Of a stretch of DNA of 64,000 bases, positions 35,901 to 47,162 are shown piece after piece; positions within the stretch are counted from its first letter, which is position 1, and the number at the start of each line of letters is the position of its first letter. Source of the DNA: Lingula anatina (taxonomy: Eukaryota > Brachiopoda > Lingulata > Lingulida > Lingulidae); the NCBI RefSeq assembly GCF_001039355.2, contig NW_019775747.1, positions 168,751 through 232,750 on the forward strand, written 5' to 3'. The notes beneath the pieces were generated by a model. It did no database searches and was not told where the DNA came from. It worked only from the letters and a program-made list of their open reading frames with translations. The position numbers and the translations under genes are program-made.

Positions 35901-36060
35901 GACGAAGGCGGCGGGCGTGCCCGGAGACTATCAGCCTGACGGGAACGGTCCTTGCATGGTCCTCTGGATTGGAAGGCGGGATTTTGTTGACTACGAGTTT
36001 GATGATTACAGCTGCAATGGCAACGTGGGGGGATATGTGTGCGAAAAGGCATTGGTTTAG
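32918..36060 (+). CDS. Secreted protein with chitin-binding (type 2), TSP1 and C-type lectin domains
   Basis: Four exons, all joins in phase 1: 32918-32981, 33286-33660, 34192-34362, 35738-36060; total 933 nt, 310 aa, complete with stop. Exon 1 is the signal peptide ([20 protein letters not shown]). Exon 2 has a six-cysteine peritrophin-like chitin-binding domain ([18 protein letters not shown], then CAFYQCEY) followed by TSP1 ([17 protein letters not shown]...RERQC). The last TSP1 cysteine codon is split, T in exon 2 and GT in exon 3. Exons 3 and 4 form a C-type lectin domain: [32 protein letters not shown], then WYVGG, a QPD motif ([10 protein letters not shown]) and YVCEK at the end. QPD is associated with galactose-type binding, but the usual WND partner is replaced by EFDDYSC. 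Likely a secreted recognition molecule. A gap and a large palindrome lie in intron 3, but phase and domain continuity suggest no missing exon. Confidence 0.9.
34558..34699. repeat. Perfect 61-bp inverted repeat next to the assembly gap
   Basis: The left arm 34558-34618 (CGCAAGTGTCTCGATTCCAT...) is the exact reverse complement of 34639-34699, with a 20-nt spacer. CAAGTGTCTCGATTCCAT-type words occur near each arm end. It lies in intron 3 of the lectin gene and its right end abuts the N run. Confidence 0.93.
34700..35156. other. Assembly gap, 457 N
   Basis: Run of N immediately after the right arm of the 61-bp palindrome; the palindrome probably stopped the assembly. Confidence 0.99.
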
Positions 36061-37263
36061 CTATGAGGATAGCATACACGCGAGCCATCCATTTCGCAAA
36101 GTATCTCTGGCGAAATTATCTGTAAAGGAACTCTCCGTGGGATTTATCCGCAATGATGAATTTTTCTGGGTTAAAGAGCAATTTTATACCAATTACGACT
36201 CATCCTCAACCTGTCCCTGCCTTTGTATTTGGTGTCTTATTCCACGTCTAATTTCATTGATTTAGTTTTTAAATGACTGGCCAGTCCAGTAGAACGACAT
36301 AGCCTTCGCGATTTTCATCTTCCTGGCCTCGTTTTCAGACAGGAAAAAGGGCGTGATGTTTTGTATCACGGCCCTATATCACTGTACTACAGACGTTGCG
36401 AGCTGCTATAAAAGATAATTTAAGGGGTTTATTATCGTCGTTAAGGTATAAATTTGGAAATATAATACACTTTCAAGGATATAGATTTGAATGTGAGGGG
36501 TTTTCAAACGCATGGAGAGTTCCTTTATTAACCGGAACCATTTTTATAAGTTGTTATAAGGCTTCAGGAAAACCGAGAGGTTGATTGTATCACTATAAAT
36601 CTGCCAGTGCCAATTGAACAAATTAAATTTGATATGGATTTATTTAAAGAAATTGAACGAGTGTACATGTAAGTCACCTCACCGTTCCAAGTGTAACGGG
36701 TTTAGAGAACTGTTGTGCTGGATGCATGGTGATACTGTACTGATATATTAATTCGATAGCACAAAAAAAAAAAAAAAAAAAGAAAAAAAAAACATATTTG
36801 ATATGATCAACGTAAACTGACTTGCAACAATTATTATTGAAAACAGAAAATGGCGATATGCATTTTGTGAAATTTTCATTTTTTCTGAAATTAAAAGCAC
36901 ACAGCATGAGAAAAAATTGCTCTGTAAGATTCTTTCGCCCTGACCTTAAACGCGACTGTTAACATTTACAGTACTGGTGCAATTTCTTTTTTCTCTAAAT
37001 ATTGTGGCTAAAACTTTATACATGCTTTTGTGAAGGCAGTGAGAAAAGCCCGCCGCACGTACAGTAGTAGATACATTTTCACGCGCCATACTGCTGGCCT
37101 CGCGAGAAATGTAGAGTAGGTCCGGCCTTTAACAATTCTACCTTTTTAAAAGGTTAAAATAAGTCGAGGCTCATTTAGACGAAAATATCTATGCACACTT
37201 TCTTTGTGTTATTTCCTGAACATTCAGACCTGTCCTAAAACTTCATGTAAAAAAACGTATAGC
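36061..37263. other. Gene-free stretch 3' of the lectin gene
   Basis: Contains A-rich runs (36763-36792) and no supported exon; presumably includes the 3' UTR of the lectin gene, whose poly(A) signal I could not place. Confidence 0.4.
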
Positions 37264-37336
37264 TGGTTCAACTGGGGTTCGAACCCAGGACCTCTCGCGT
37301 GTGAGGCGAGCGTGATGGCCACTACACTATTGAACC
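37264..37336 (-). tRNA. tRNA-Val (CAC)
   Basis: 73 nt with a full cloverleaf: acceptor stem GGTTCAA/TTGAACC with discriminator A, D arm around TAGTGTAGTGG (A box), anticodon stem CTCGC/GCGAG closing loop CTCACAC with anticodon CAC, and T arm CTGGG-TTCGAAC-CCCAG (B box intact). A run of six T follows on the transcribed strand (plus 37251-37256), fitting RNA polymerase III termination. No intron, no encoded CCA. All stems pair, so it looks functional. Confidence 0.93.
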
Positions 37337-38103
37337 TCACGAAACGCTAGCGGAGCTTAATACATTGACATAAATATGGGAAAGAGCCCTTCCACTGTTC
37401 TATCTTGAAATAATACAGCAACATCCAATATTTATTGAAAAAACATCCAATTTTGCAACATTTACAGTGACCGACTTAAAGATAATATAAGCGTTTGCCA
37501 AAAAACTCCATATTTTCTGCCGTGCATACATTCAATGTTCAGTTACTAAATTTAAAAAAAATATATACATGTATACGCATGCCATCATATGGGTGACGTC
37601 ATAATTGCGAGTTTGGGGTAAAAATTGAAAAAAACCCGGTTTCTCAAATTAGTGCTCTAAAACCTTGCAAGCAATTCTTCGTAAAAGTCTAGTTCACACA
37701 TTTTGGCGTCGATAAAGGAAAATAACGCCATATTTTTTATGAAACTTTGTAATTAACGGCTAATAACTCCTTAACTTAACTTAAGATAGGTTTGCCACTT
37801 TTGGGTCAATTGTGTCAAATATATACAAGGCAAATGAAATAACCCAATGATGCTGAATTTAAAACGGAACAGTCTTTTTTAATATATCTCTCCAGAAAAT
37901 ACATGTATGAAGTAAGAAACGATTTGCCACTTATAGGTGAACGTACATGCATAAACAACAAAAATTCAATTAACTTTGTCGAAATAAATCGACGTTGCTG
38001 ATCTTTGAAAGGAACATGCATATTTGTACCAAAACAAAGGTACCCCCAGCACTCAGCAAAACAAAACAAGAACAGCGGCTCGGACTGTTAACATGAATAT
38101 TAA
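37337..38103. other. Gene-free stretch
   Basis: AT-rich, no supported exon, RNA gene or repeat. Open frames here are short and unremarkable. Confidence 0.4.
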
Positions 38104-38890
38104 AGGCCCAGTCACAAATCAGTTGCGATGCGTCGGGGATGGGTAAAACCCGGGAAATTTGAACAAAATCTTGAGACAGATCTCACGATTTTGCACCCGT
38201 CGGAGGCGCTCTCCGGACGCCTGCGGATTGTCGCAGATTTTTTAGACATCGCCACACCCGTCGCGGTCCCCAACTTTGAACTTAAAATCTTAAGATTGCT
38301 CGCAAGATTTTTCACCCATTTTGGGCATCCCAGACACAATCTCCGATGACCTACGATGCCCTTCGATTAATCGGAGGCGTCCTCCGAATAATCTGAGACT
38401 AGTCGCAAGATTCTGTGTGGGATTGGAAAATCAGGTTGAGATTCAATGTCTGCGAGTAGTCTCCGGCGCCCTCCGACTGAATCGGAGGCGCCCTGCGACG
38501 ATTCGTACGCTTTATGTGGTCGTCTCCGACGAATCGTACGGTGGAATCGTAGTAAATCGCCGTATATATATATATATATATATATAATACAGATGACCGA
38601 GGTCAGAAAACCCTCCTTTTAACCCACATATACCCAGGGGGAAAAAATTACAAGAAAAGACGCTCGCAGAAATCGTCTCCGATCGCCTCCGATGCAATCG
38701 GAGGCGATCGGAGGCTAATCCCACGATTTTTCGACAAAACCGGGTCAAAATCCTTGAAAAAATCTCAGACAATGTGACTGCTTCACTTTTATTAGGATTA
38801 TTGCTAGGATTGTTCAAGGATTCTTTATTTTCTACGACGACCCCCGGCCAAAACTTATCCCCGACAGATCGCCTACATTGTGACTGGGCC
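38104..38890. mobile_element. TTAA-flanked non-autonomous element rich in CTCCGAT/ATCGGAG palindromes
   Basis: TTAA stands on both sides (38100-38103 and 38891-38894). Inverted ends are AGGCCCAGTCACAA and TTGTGACTGGGCC. The interior has many copies of ATCGGAGG/CCTCCGAT arranged as palindromes, the clearest being GATCGCCTCCGATGCAATCG at 38682 and its mirror, and a (TA)n run at 38562-38585. No transposase. TTAA target duplications are typical of piggyBac and Kolobok elements; which one applies is not resolved. Confidence 0.75.
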
Positions 38891-39256
38891 TTAAGATGAA
38901 ATATTACACGAAGGTGTAGAGATGGTACCTTATTCATTACAAAGGGTCTAAAACTTATAAGATCACCTTTTGTATTTCCGTCTACTAATACAATATTCGT
39001 ATTTGGCGTGGCTCAGTTTTCTATTTTGCTTATCATATAGCTGTATAGCTATCAGAACTTTTCCAGTGTGCAACACAGTATGTTTTTTTACGTTATTATT
39101 GCTTTGATGTGTTGCATCTCCTAAAATAAACGCGTCCCGATGTTTAAGTTCCCATAAACCAGTTTTCGGGCAAACCTGCATAATGGCACGTACACGTACG
39201 TGTGACGAGGGGTCGGTGTTCCCGTTTATATTGCGTGGGCATGTATTTTATGTGAC

Positions 39257-39264
39257 TATATAAA
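39257..39264 (+). promoter_or_regulatory. TATA box of the candidate secreted gene at 39335
   Basis: TATATAAA 71 nt upstream of the ATG at 39335. Confidence 0.5.
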
Positions 39265-39334
39265 TCAACGCAAGGCTCCCAGGTGCTCGTTGCAGTTCTG
39301 ACGTTCATACTTTTGGTGAAGAGTCTGCAGCAGG

Positions 39335-41164
39335 ATGAGAGCGGTATTGCTGTGCGTTGTTGTGTGGATTGTTTGCGGCATAGCGAACGGGGCCAAGGAG
39401 ACACGCGGTGAGTTTAATTTTTTACGTTTACCAAGAGTAAGTAAAGCAATCTGTTAACATACGTGCTACATTGAACATTTGTTATTTTTTTTAAATGTCT
39501 GTAATGATTTTGTTTCGTTTTGGATTTTAAAAAAAGATTAGGTTTGATATAGTTGGTATTAACAAGAAATGGTTTAAGTAATAGTTAAATTGACATACTG
39601 CTCAAAGGGGACAGATAAAACATTCTTCACTTATTAAAATCGTCGAAGTACCAATCATATTGTACAAAATTAAAAATTAAAAAAAAAGTTTCAAGTTCCA
39701 TTGTATTATAATTTTGAATTGTTGCCAAAACGATTTCTAATTGTAATTGTACCAATATCTGTTTGAAATATAAAGCAGGCTTGATTAAAACAATACAACG
39801 GCAAGTATGATTGACTAGGTATTATGAAACTATGGTTAAATATTCCTACAGGTAGATATCAACGAAAAACAAAATCATGGTGAGTGCCAGAAAATGAGAA
39901 GCGGAAGCGTTCAGGAATCAGTTTGGATTTTTTTATTTTTCTTTAGAGGCAAAAATGTTAGGGAACCAATATCTTAACACGCTTCATATGAAGTTTAGTT
40001 TAACAGTCTTTACATTTTTATCCATCGCCTTAAGCTATTCACTTTCAAAACCCCTGCAGAACTTAGCGCTGGGAATTACGCATCTCGAAATTGACCCATT
40101 AACAGAGGTCGGGCTGATACCATAAAAGAACCAACATTATTTTAAGGCCTACCCTACCCGCTTAACTTTGCAAATAAGCGCATAGCTAATCCAGGCTGCA
40201 CAGTGTACCATGTGCTCTTTTCCCTTGAATTTTGCCCTACAGTATATGTAGAATGAAAGGTGAACTAAGGTGCTTTTCGCGCCAAAATTCATATTTAACT
40301 AATTATCCCGCATTAAACGGCATTTCCTCCTGATTTAACTTATATTAATATCGTATGATCATTATAGTATAGATTGAGAATCGGGTCTTGAGAGCTACGT
40401 CCCCAGATAAAATTCCCCCGCAAATGTATAAGAATTCGAAAGGACGTCAACCGAGAAGACTTGTGAATAAAGTTAAGTTTGTAAAATACGCGTGTGAAAT
40501 ACACTGTTGAACCACAAATATTTTCCGAGATGTATATGATTACCCTAAATGATTCAGTTCGAAAATAGTTTCAAGTTTTTTTTTCGTTTGTAAGATAAGT
40601 TTTTTGGGTATTGCTTGATATATCGATTTAGTTATTTATTGGTTACTTAGACTCGTGGGTCACTATCATAAACGGGCCTCTTCATCATTCGCCAAGAAAC
40701 AAATAGATGCTGTAGTTAAAAAATTGCTAAAAGTAACTATGGCCGATGTTTTCAAGATATTGTCAGAGTTGAATATTTGTTCCTCCAAACACCAACATCT
40801 ATACATCCGCATATTTGTTATGAAATGGTGATGGTGTATCACGGTTATTTATTTAAAGGTTCCGAAGAGCAACGTAATTCCAAGTCCCGCCTTCTTTCCG
40901 TACTTCGCAGCACTGACAAACGGGGTATCCTTGATGTAAGAAACCCTACATGTATGGTCTCATTCAGATAGACGCATCGTTCAATGTACTAGTTGGGTCG
41001 GTCCAACTGTGCGAAGATTCTCTCGCTACATGAAACAGCTTAATCACCTTAAATAATTGTCTGGTATGCCTCCGTCGAGCAGCTGAGGGTAACTTAGCCG
41101 AGCTCACATGAAATTGAGTCACTTCCTAGCTGCTCGGGGAGGCGTGTCTTTCAGCTTAGCCCCC

Positions 41165-41195
<31 letters not shown>

Positions 41196-43582
41196 ACACA
41201 CACACAGATTTGGACAGACACAGCTAATACGATGTATCTATCGGAATGCTCCATATGTTTCTTTGTGGATTGTTAGTGGTAATACATATCGTTTCTCTTT
41301 TGGACTGCTCTTACAGTTTTCTTTTAAAATGTACCAACCGTTTAATGTAAATATATGCATTTAACACATAGTTTTTAATTATGGCTTGATAATAATCGTT
41401 TGACATAATCGGATAATGGTTTTTAAAACCTTTTCTTCTAATATGTATGCTGATGTTTTTCTTCCAGGAGATTTGTAAATTGGTAAGATTTCGAAAGAAG
41501 GATTTAAAGCTGCTTACTATACATTTATAGATAATAGCAGAACATTCCAAGTTAATAATAGCGTATTATCATTATCAAACTACCTTGCTTGCATCGTATC
41601 GTTGCAATCCTGCAAAAGTCATTATTGAATAAGTAAAGATAGACGCACTGCAACTGCTTCAGTTTCCAAGGGTAAGTCAATAGATATATTATTAATTGTT
41701 TTTTTTTTAAATCTAATCAGTCATTTTTATCATAAATAATTGGTTTATGGATTGATATTTAATTCAATAAGCAATAAATGGGTGCACGGTCAATATAATT
41801 GGCGGTAAAAACTATTGCCTAATTGTTTGGGGTTTGATACGTATACTGATAACATATACCTAGATCAAAGAGTTCCGACCATTTTTCTTTGTTTACGAGA
41901 CCATTGTACAAATATTTTTTTTATTTTTATCAGTCTGTTTTTAAAATTATAATTATGTCCATTCAGGATAAAAGAAAGAATATTTGTTTTCCATAAAGCA
42001 TTAATTGTATTTTGAATCCATTCCAGATTCCATGTGATAAGATTTTTACGGTAAGAAACTATATTTTTAATTCGAAGCATAATGATTAATTTGCAATTAA
42101 TTATTTCTCTGTTTTTATTAATTCGAACAGGATATTATTTTATCAGTTTTGTTTCAAAATGTACTAATCGTTTCCTGTAAATATGTGCAAACATTTTTAT
42201 GGCTTGGTGACAATCAGTTCACATGATCAGATTATCATATTGAATCTTTTTTCGTCTAACATATGCGTATGTATTAGCATATGTATTAAACAACTCGGAA
42301 ACATTAATATTCCAGACAATCAAGCCAACTATGGTAAGAACCTATATTTTCATATCTTAAACAGAATGTATTTCAAAGGGATAACATTTGAGGTATTTAA
42401 CTGAAGTGTGAGATGCTTTAAAAACAATTATAATTATACGTTAAAAATTCATTTGCACTACAGAACGGCTACGGAATCTACATAAAGAAATTATAGTTGT
42501 AAATAATTGTAATTTTTTTTAATTATGTATTTCAAATGGTTGACCTATTTTTATATATTGCAAGATTTCTTACCAGTACAAATTTGTGGAAAGAATTGTT
42601 CAACTCAGATGCAAGGAAACCACAAAAATATAAAAATGAGAAAAGTTACAATTTTCATATATATTACTTTGCTTATTTCCTTTCAGCCGTCGCCATGTTT
42701 AGGGGTAAGTTTCAGAAATAATAAATTCCCTTAACTATTTTAACAATAAAATACAACCGAGTCATGTATGGTAAGAATACTCTTATTGAGGACACGTATA
42801 TAAAGTTTAGTGGCAAAAACTATTATCTGTTTGCTTAAGGTTTAACGTTACTTACATGTATAACATATTCCTAGATCAAAAAATTTGTTTTGTTGATGAG
42901 ACCATCATACCAGCATTTTCTTTTTTAAATAATGAATTTTGTCAAACTGTCTGCAAAGGTATAATGTATATGAAGGTACATTTAAGGCAAAAAATAATAT
43001 TTTTGCATTTTTTGAAAACATTCCAGGCCTCATGTGGTAATCCATTTCCGGTAAGAAACTATATTTTCCAATAAGAAGCATAATGATTAATTTGCAACAA
43101 ACAATTTTTTAATTTGGTCCCAGGGGCTATTCTTTTTGCAGGTTTGTTTAAATCGTTTGCTATAAATGTATGTATTTAACATAGTTTTCACGGCTTGTTG
43201 ACAATCGGTTTATATGTTCAGATAATTGTTTTTTTTTAATATTTTTACATCTAACTTATATGTATTCGTATAGGTATTCAAAACACTCAGAAACATTAAC
43301 ATTCCAGACAATTAACAATATTCCCATATTCCCACAGGAATATATGATCCTTCAGTATTTTATAGGAAGAGTTTTGATAATGAACAAAGCAAACTCTATG
43401 AAGTGATTCAATCCATATTGTATTAGTGTTCGACTTTATCTGTAACTCGACATTGCCCCACCAGTATCAACAGATACACAAATTCGATTCATTTTACAGG
43501 TGGATATCAGCGACTTGTTTGGAAGATCAGCTCCATAGTGAATGGAATAATGTCAATGGACTACTACGACAAAAATAAATGA
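39335..43582 (+). CDS. Candidate secreted peptide gene with small exons (model uncertain)
   Basis: Exon 1 (39335-39407) encodes a clear signal peptide, MRAVLLCVVVWIVCGIANG, then AKETR, and ends in phase 1 at a GTGAGT donor; a TATA box lies upstream. A terminal exon starts at 43500 (TTTTACAG acceptor) with AATAAA at 43574. Read in phase 1 it gives GGYQRLVWKISSIVNG and stops at 43582; read in phase 0 it gives VDISDLFGRSAP and stops. Between them lie six candidate mini-exons (41468-41482, 41663-41671, 42027-42050, 42316-42333, 42687-42704, 43027-43050), all multiples of three with good splice sites; only phase 0 is open in all. A 28-nt exon at 39852-39879 is also possible. No exon linking phase 1 to phase 0 was found, so the full message is unresolved. 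Confidence 0.45.
41160..41206. repeat. C-run and (CA)n microsatellite
   Basis: About 22 C followed by CA dinucleotides. Confidence 0.95.
41318..43330 (+). repeat. Three tandem units of about 0.8-1 kb carrying mini-exon candidates
   Basis: Units begin near 41318, 42141 and 43139 with a common AATGTACYAAYCGTTT-like block. Units 1 and 2 each carry three candidate mini-exons in the same order and geometry (15-9-24 nt and 18-18-24 nt). The 24-nt members start exactly 1000 bp apart, and both are followed by GGTAAGAAACTATATTTT. The third unit lacks a usable donor. Confidence 0.65.
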
Positions 43583-43811
43583 GCAGCAATAATTACATTT
43601 GCAGTTGTTCCGTGTTATAAGTACATGAATATACGCCGGTTTCTCATGAGATGTAAAATATTGCTTCTTGATGTTTGCCGCGGAAGACATTTCAACTGAC
43701 GGCGTCGTCCTCCTAGTCTGCTAGTCAGCGTTATTGCCCCTACTTTCTTTAACTCAGGGAGTATATTAAATGATGAAATGCGCCATATCGTTGTTGAGAT
43801 GATGTCTTAGA

Positions 43812-44037
43812 GTGCATTCCCAGAGATTTAGATCGATCCAGAGATTTAGATTTAGATCGACCTAACTCCCTGGGGGTTCACGCTAAATTGCTGTCAGCCG
43901 AGCGCGCACCATAGTTAATTACCCCCTTATAGCTTTTAGTAGGCGGGACAGACGCTTAAGCCGGCTAAGCTGACAGTAATCTAGTGAGACTTCCCACAGG
44001 ATATATCGATCTAAAATCTATGGGAATGGGGTCTTAA
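43812..44037. mobile_element. Harbinger-like MITE, copy 3
   Basis: Shares GGGGGTTCACGCTAAATTGC and TAGTAGGCGGGACAGACG with the other copies; ends with the GGGAATGGGGTC-type terminal repeat followed by TTA. Confidence 0.65.
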
Positions 44038-44598
44038 ATGTCCATTAAGCTCATTTTGTGAGGTTTACATCATTCATCAATATGCAATTTTAATGTCGCT
44101 TATTTTGTTCTTTTTTCCGTTTTGTGTTCAGTTTATGCTCAGCGATTTTCGGAAATGACTCTCGAGTTCTCAACCCACTACGTCCACATTTTAGTAGTAG
44201 TATAGTTTCATGACATTTGTCTCCATCGGCCTCTCTGATATAAATTCTGCTGTTGTAAGACTTGTCACTTCCTCTTTTTTTAGGCCACATGTTACTCACT
44301 CGGTTTCCAATAAAAAGTCGTTAAAAATTATATTATATCTATTATCCCATATCTAACAGAGCGCGTAAGACATTGAGTTTGTAAGGCGGTTGTACGTGGT
44401 AGTTCCTGTTTACCTAGACCGCTTTAGGATGCTAAAGTGTACTATCTAATATTAGCTGCTTCCAACATAGTATTCAAAATACAGGCCCCCTGCAGGAATA
44501 GCCCAATCCACTGGATTGCAATTTTGAAACTACCTCGCCCAGCCGGCAACTCAGCTAATGTAATGTACAATACTTATAAAGTTTGTAAAGTTTACACA

Positions 44599-44671
44599 TG
44601 GTTCAACTGGGGTTCGAACCCAGGACCTGCCGCGTGTAAGGCGAGCGTGATAGTCACTAATCTATTGAACC
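44599..44671 (-). pseudogene. tRNA-Val (TAC)-like gene, probably weak or inactive
   Basis: 73 nt, nearly the same as the tRNA-Val(CAC) at 37264-37336 including the acceptor and T arms, but the anticodon is TAC. The anticodon stem CTCGC/GCGGC has one mismatch and one G-T pair, the A-box sequence TAGATTAGTGA departs from consensus, and no T run follows on the transcribed strand. It may be a pseudogene or a marginal Val(TAC) gene. Confidence 0.7.
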
Positions 44672-46589
44672 GATTTATACGCTTTCGTCCACTCTGACAT
44701 AGGTGGCCTCTCAAATGATAACTGAATTAAAGTATAAACACCTGTGAAAAAACTCCCAATTCAGATGTCAAGTGGTGTGTAACTAACCCACCCCTACCTA
44801 CCTTTTAATAGGACCATAGAATAGTTTCAACACGCAGGGATGCGTCATTTAAATTACATTGCCAGAGACAGTGCCAGGGGTATCTGCGAATATCTGGTGC
44901 AAAAACAATGTGTGACCTTGGTAGTGGGTACGCCCCTTAAGGAGCGGATNCGTTGGTGTACATTGAAGCAGGTGATCTCCACTTTCTCCTATCATCCATA
45001 ACTGCAATGAGTATATGAACAATAATAAATCCAAAATAAAACAATATATACAAACTTACAATGGAGAATGTGATAATGAGATACTTGTTGAACCTGAAAC
45101 AATTACCAGCATACAAACAGCACACCTGAGACCAAAAGTTGCTAAGCTTAAGTGAGACTAATTAACAGTGCATTAAAAGCTCCTGAAATATAATCAGTTC
45201 ACTGCAATAATATCAAGTGAATAAAATTGCTAAGCCAATGTGAAACAAGTCCCAGTGCATTAAAAACTCCTGGATTTGACCAGTTCACAACAACAATTGA
45301 AAAGCAGTGTGAAGCACACCTGGAATTTCAACTTGGTCCCAATAAACTAGAGTAATGTAAGGTTAAAGGGGTAAAAGTGGTTGAACAGTTCACAAGAAAA
45401 TTCACAAGGCGTGTACTCAAGTGTAAGAAACAGAGTTGCCGGCTAGCCTCACGTGAATGTATGAGCTTCTAAGATGATAACAGCTCACCTGTGATACAGT
45501 TGAGTGAGTTTGTCATGGAGAACGAATACGGCGAGTTTGTGGTGATATTATTTTCAAAAACTTGTCAAAATTTCTTTATTTACCCTAAACGGATTCCTTA
45601 TGGGCCCTTGCAAACTAAACTTCATTGAAATGAATTCAGTTACCTGATGCACCTGCCCCTCCCTTAAAAAAAAAACAAAGAAATTTCTGACCTCAAGTTT
45701 TTGAATTCCCCGCGTATTTTCTTACGATCCTTGTCGCCAATAAAGTGTTTATGCGAGCTATCTGTCCTCCGTTCGAGGCTCGTGTGTCCTCTCCTCGCAC
45801 CGAGTGTCCTTATTTAGCTCTGCTCTACGTCGCCAGATCCGCTCTCCGTATTCACAGGTCGAAGCTCCTTGTGTAACTGTGTGGGTATATACAGTAGTCG
45901 TAGAAAGGTGTGTAGGTGAGTCCGCACCCTCTCGCGTCGTGGCTCGAACTGCTCTCAGTCTAATAATTTACTGCACTCCCGCCAGGTGGTGTAGGCTCAT
46001 CTCCGTAGTTCGGGAAGTGCTTCCGGCACAATCACAACAGTTAAAACTACCTTCTTGCGCAGAAGAATATCTTTTTCAGCTATAATTTGGATCCAGATCG
46101 GCCAGATCATACTCCGGAACGAGCTTTGTCGTTCTCTTGCATTAAGTCTGTCACCATAGAGGCAGCTATAAACTTGTTCCACATAGGCTGCATGTTCACT
46201 GTTCTCTCTTCCCGTTGTAAACTCTGGTGTCCATGTATTTTAACTGATACAAATGACCTGCAGTCACCTACATGCACAGTGTATATGACAAATAGATTAA
46301 AGGGTCGTATTTACGACTGTCTAAAATACTCTCCTATTTTGATGACCTTCCCGCAGGAGATACCCTGAGTGTCAGGGCACAGTAAAAGCTAGCTTGTTAA
46401 AAATCTTGTGATGGGATCGCTTTTACTGGTATTGCTGATATGGGTTATATATGAAATCAAGATTGAGCTGGCAATACCGAAATCTAGAGCCTAGGGTATC
46501 AGGAGAGGACTTATTTATTAACTTCGGTATACAGGTGAAGCTCCGCTGAACTTAGGTCACTCAGTGCGATTCATGCCATGATTATTTAA
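44672..46589. other. Gene-free stretch
   Basis: No exon could be supported. A single N at 44950 marks an assembly join. The 45720-46080 part is less AT-rich than its surroundings, without recognisable coding content. Confidence 0.35.
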
Positions 46590-46997
46590 CTGGATATATA
46601 CAATGCCACAGTGACATTACACTGGTAGAATTGAGTCAAACGCCTTAATGTTCACGACACTCTGACGAGTTACATGTACCTCTTATACTGTTATAGAAAA
46701 CCCGCCCTTTTCTCAATAATAACACTAAATAAAATATACTAGAATATACATGGGAATATCTTTCAAGAGGAAAAGATAGCCGCGAAGGACGCTCTTAGTG
46801 TTAACTTATTGGTACATGTACTATATATAAGTGCATATAAATGTGTGTATCACATTTGGATATTGTGCATGGGGGGTGGGGGGGGGGGCAGAAAATTATT
46901 GGTGATCCAAAATTTTTGTTTCAGCAGAGGCAAAAAAAATTACAATCGAATTTAGGCAAATGAAAACAGTACTGGATGACGAGGTGGCTTTACCACT

Positions 46998-47162
46998 ACC
47001 CTCTACCAGGGCGACTGATACATTTTTACAGATATTCACAGATATGTATCTAGCTAGAAAGATGGTCATTTTGGGCTTCATTTTGACCATCTATCTAGCT
47101 AGAGACATGAATATCTGTGAACATCTGTAAAAATATATCAGTCGCCCTGGTAGAGGGTACTT
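46998..47162. repeat. Long hairpin, arms of about 75 bp
   Basis: TACCCTCTACCAGGGCGACT at the left is mirrored by AGTCGCCCTGGTAGAGGGTA at the right; the arms pair with a few mismatches around a loop near 47074-47088. The equivalent site in block 2 (54298-54370) has only the left arm. Confidence 0.8.

Noticed and set aside
41160-41206. CRISPR-like or other array
   Set aside because: Simple C-run and CA microsatellite; no CRISPR features exist in this animal sequence.
46896-47090. Minus-strand frame LVEGSGKATSSSSTVFICLN, also present at 54093-54434
   Set aside because: Conserved only because the DNA block is duplicated; part of it lies in the hairpin arm and no start, splice or domain evidence supports it.
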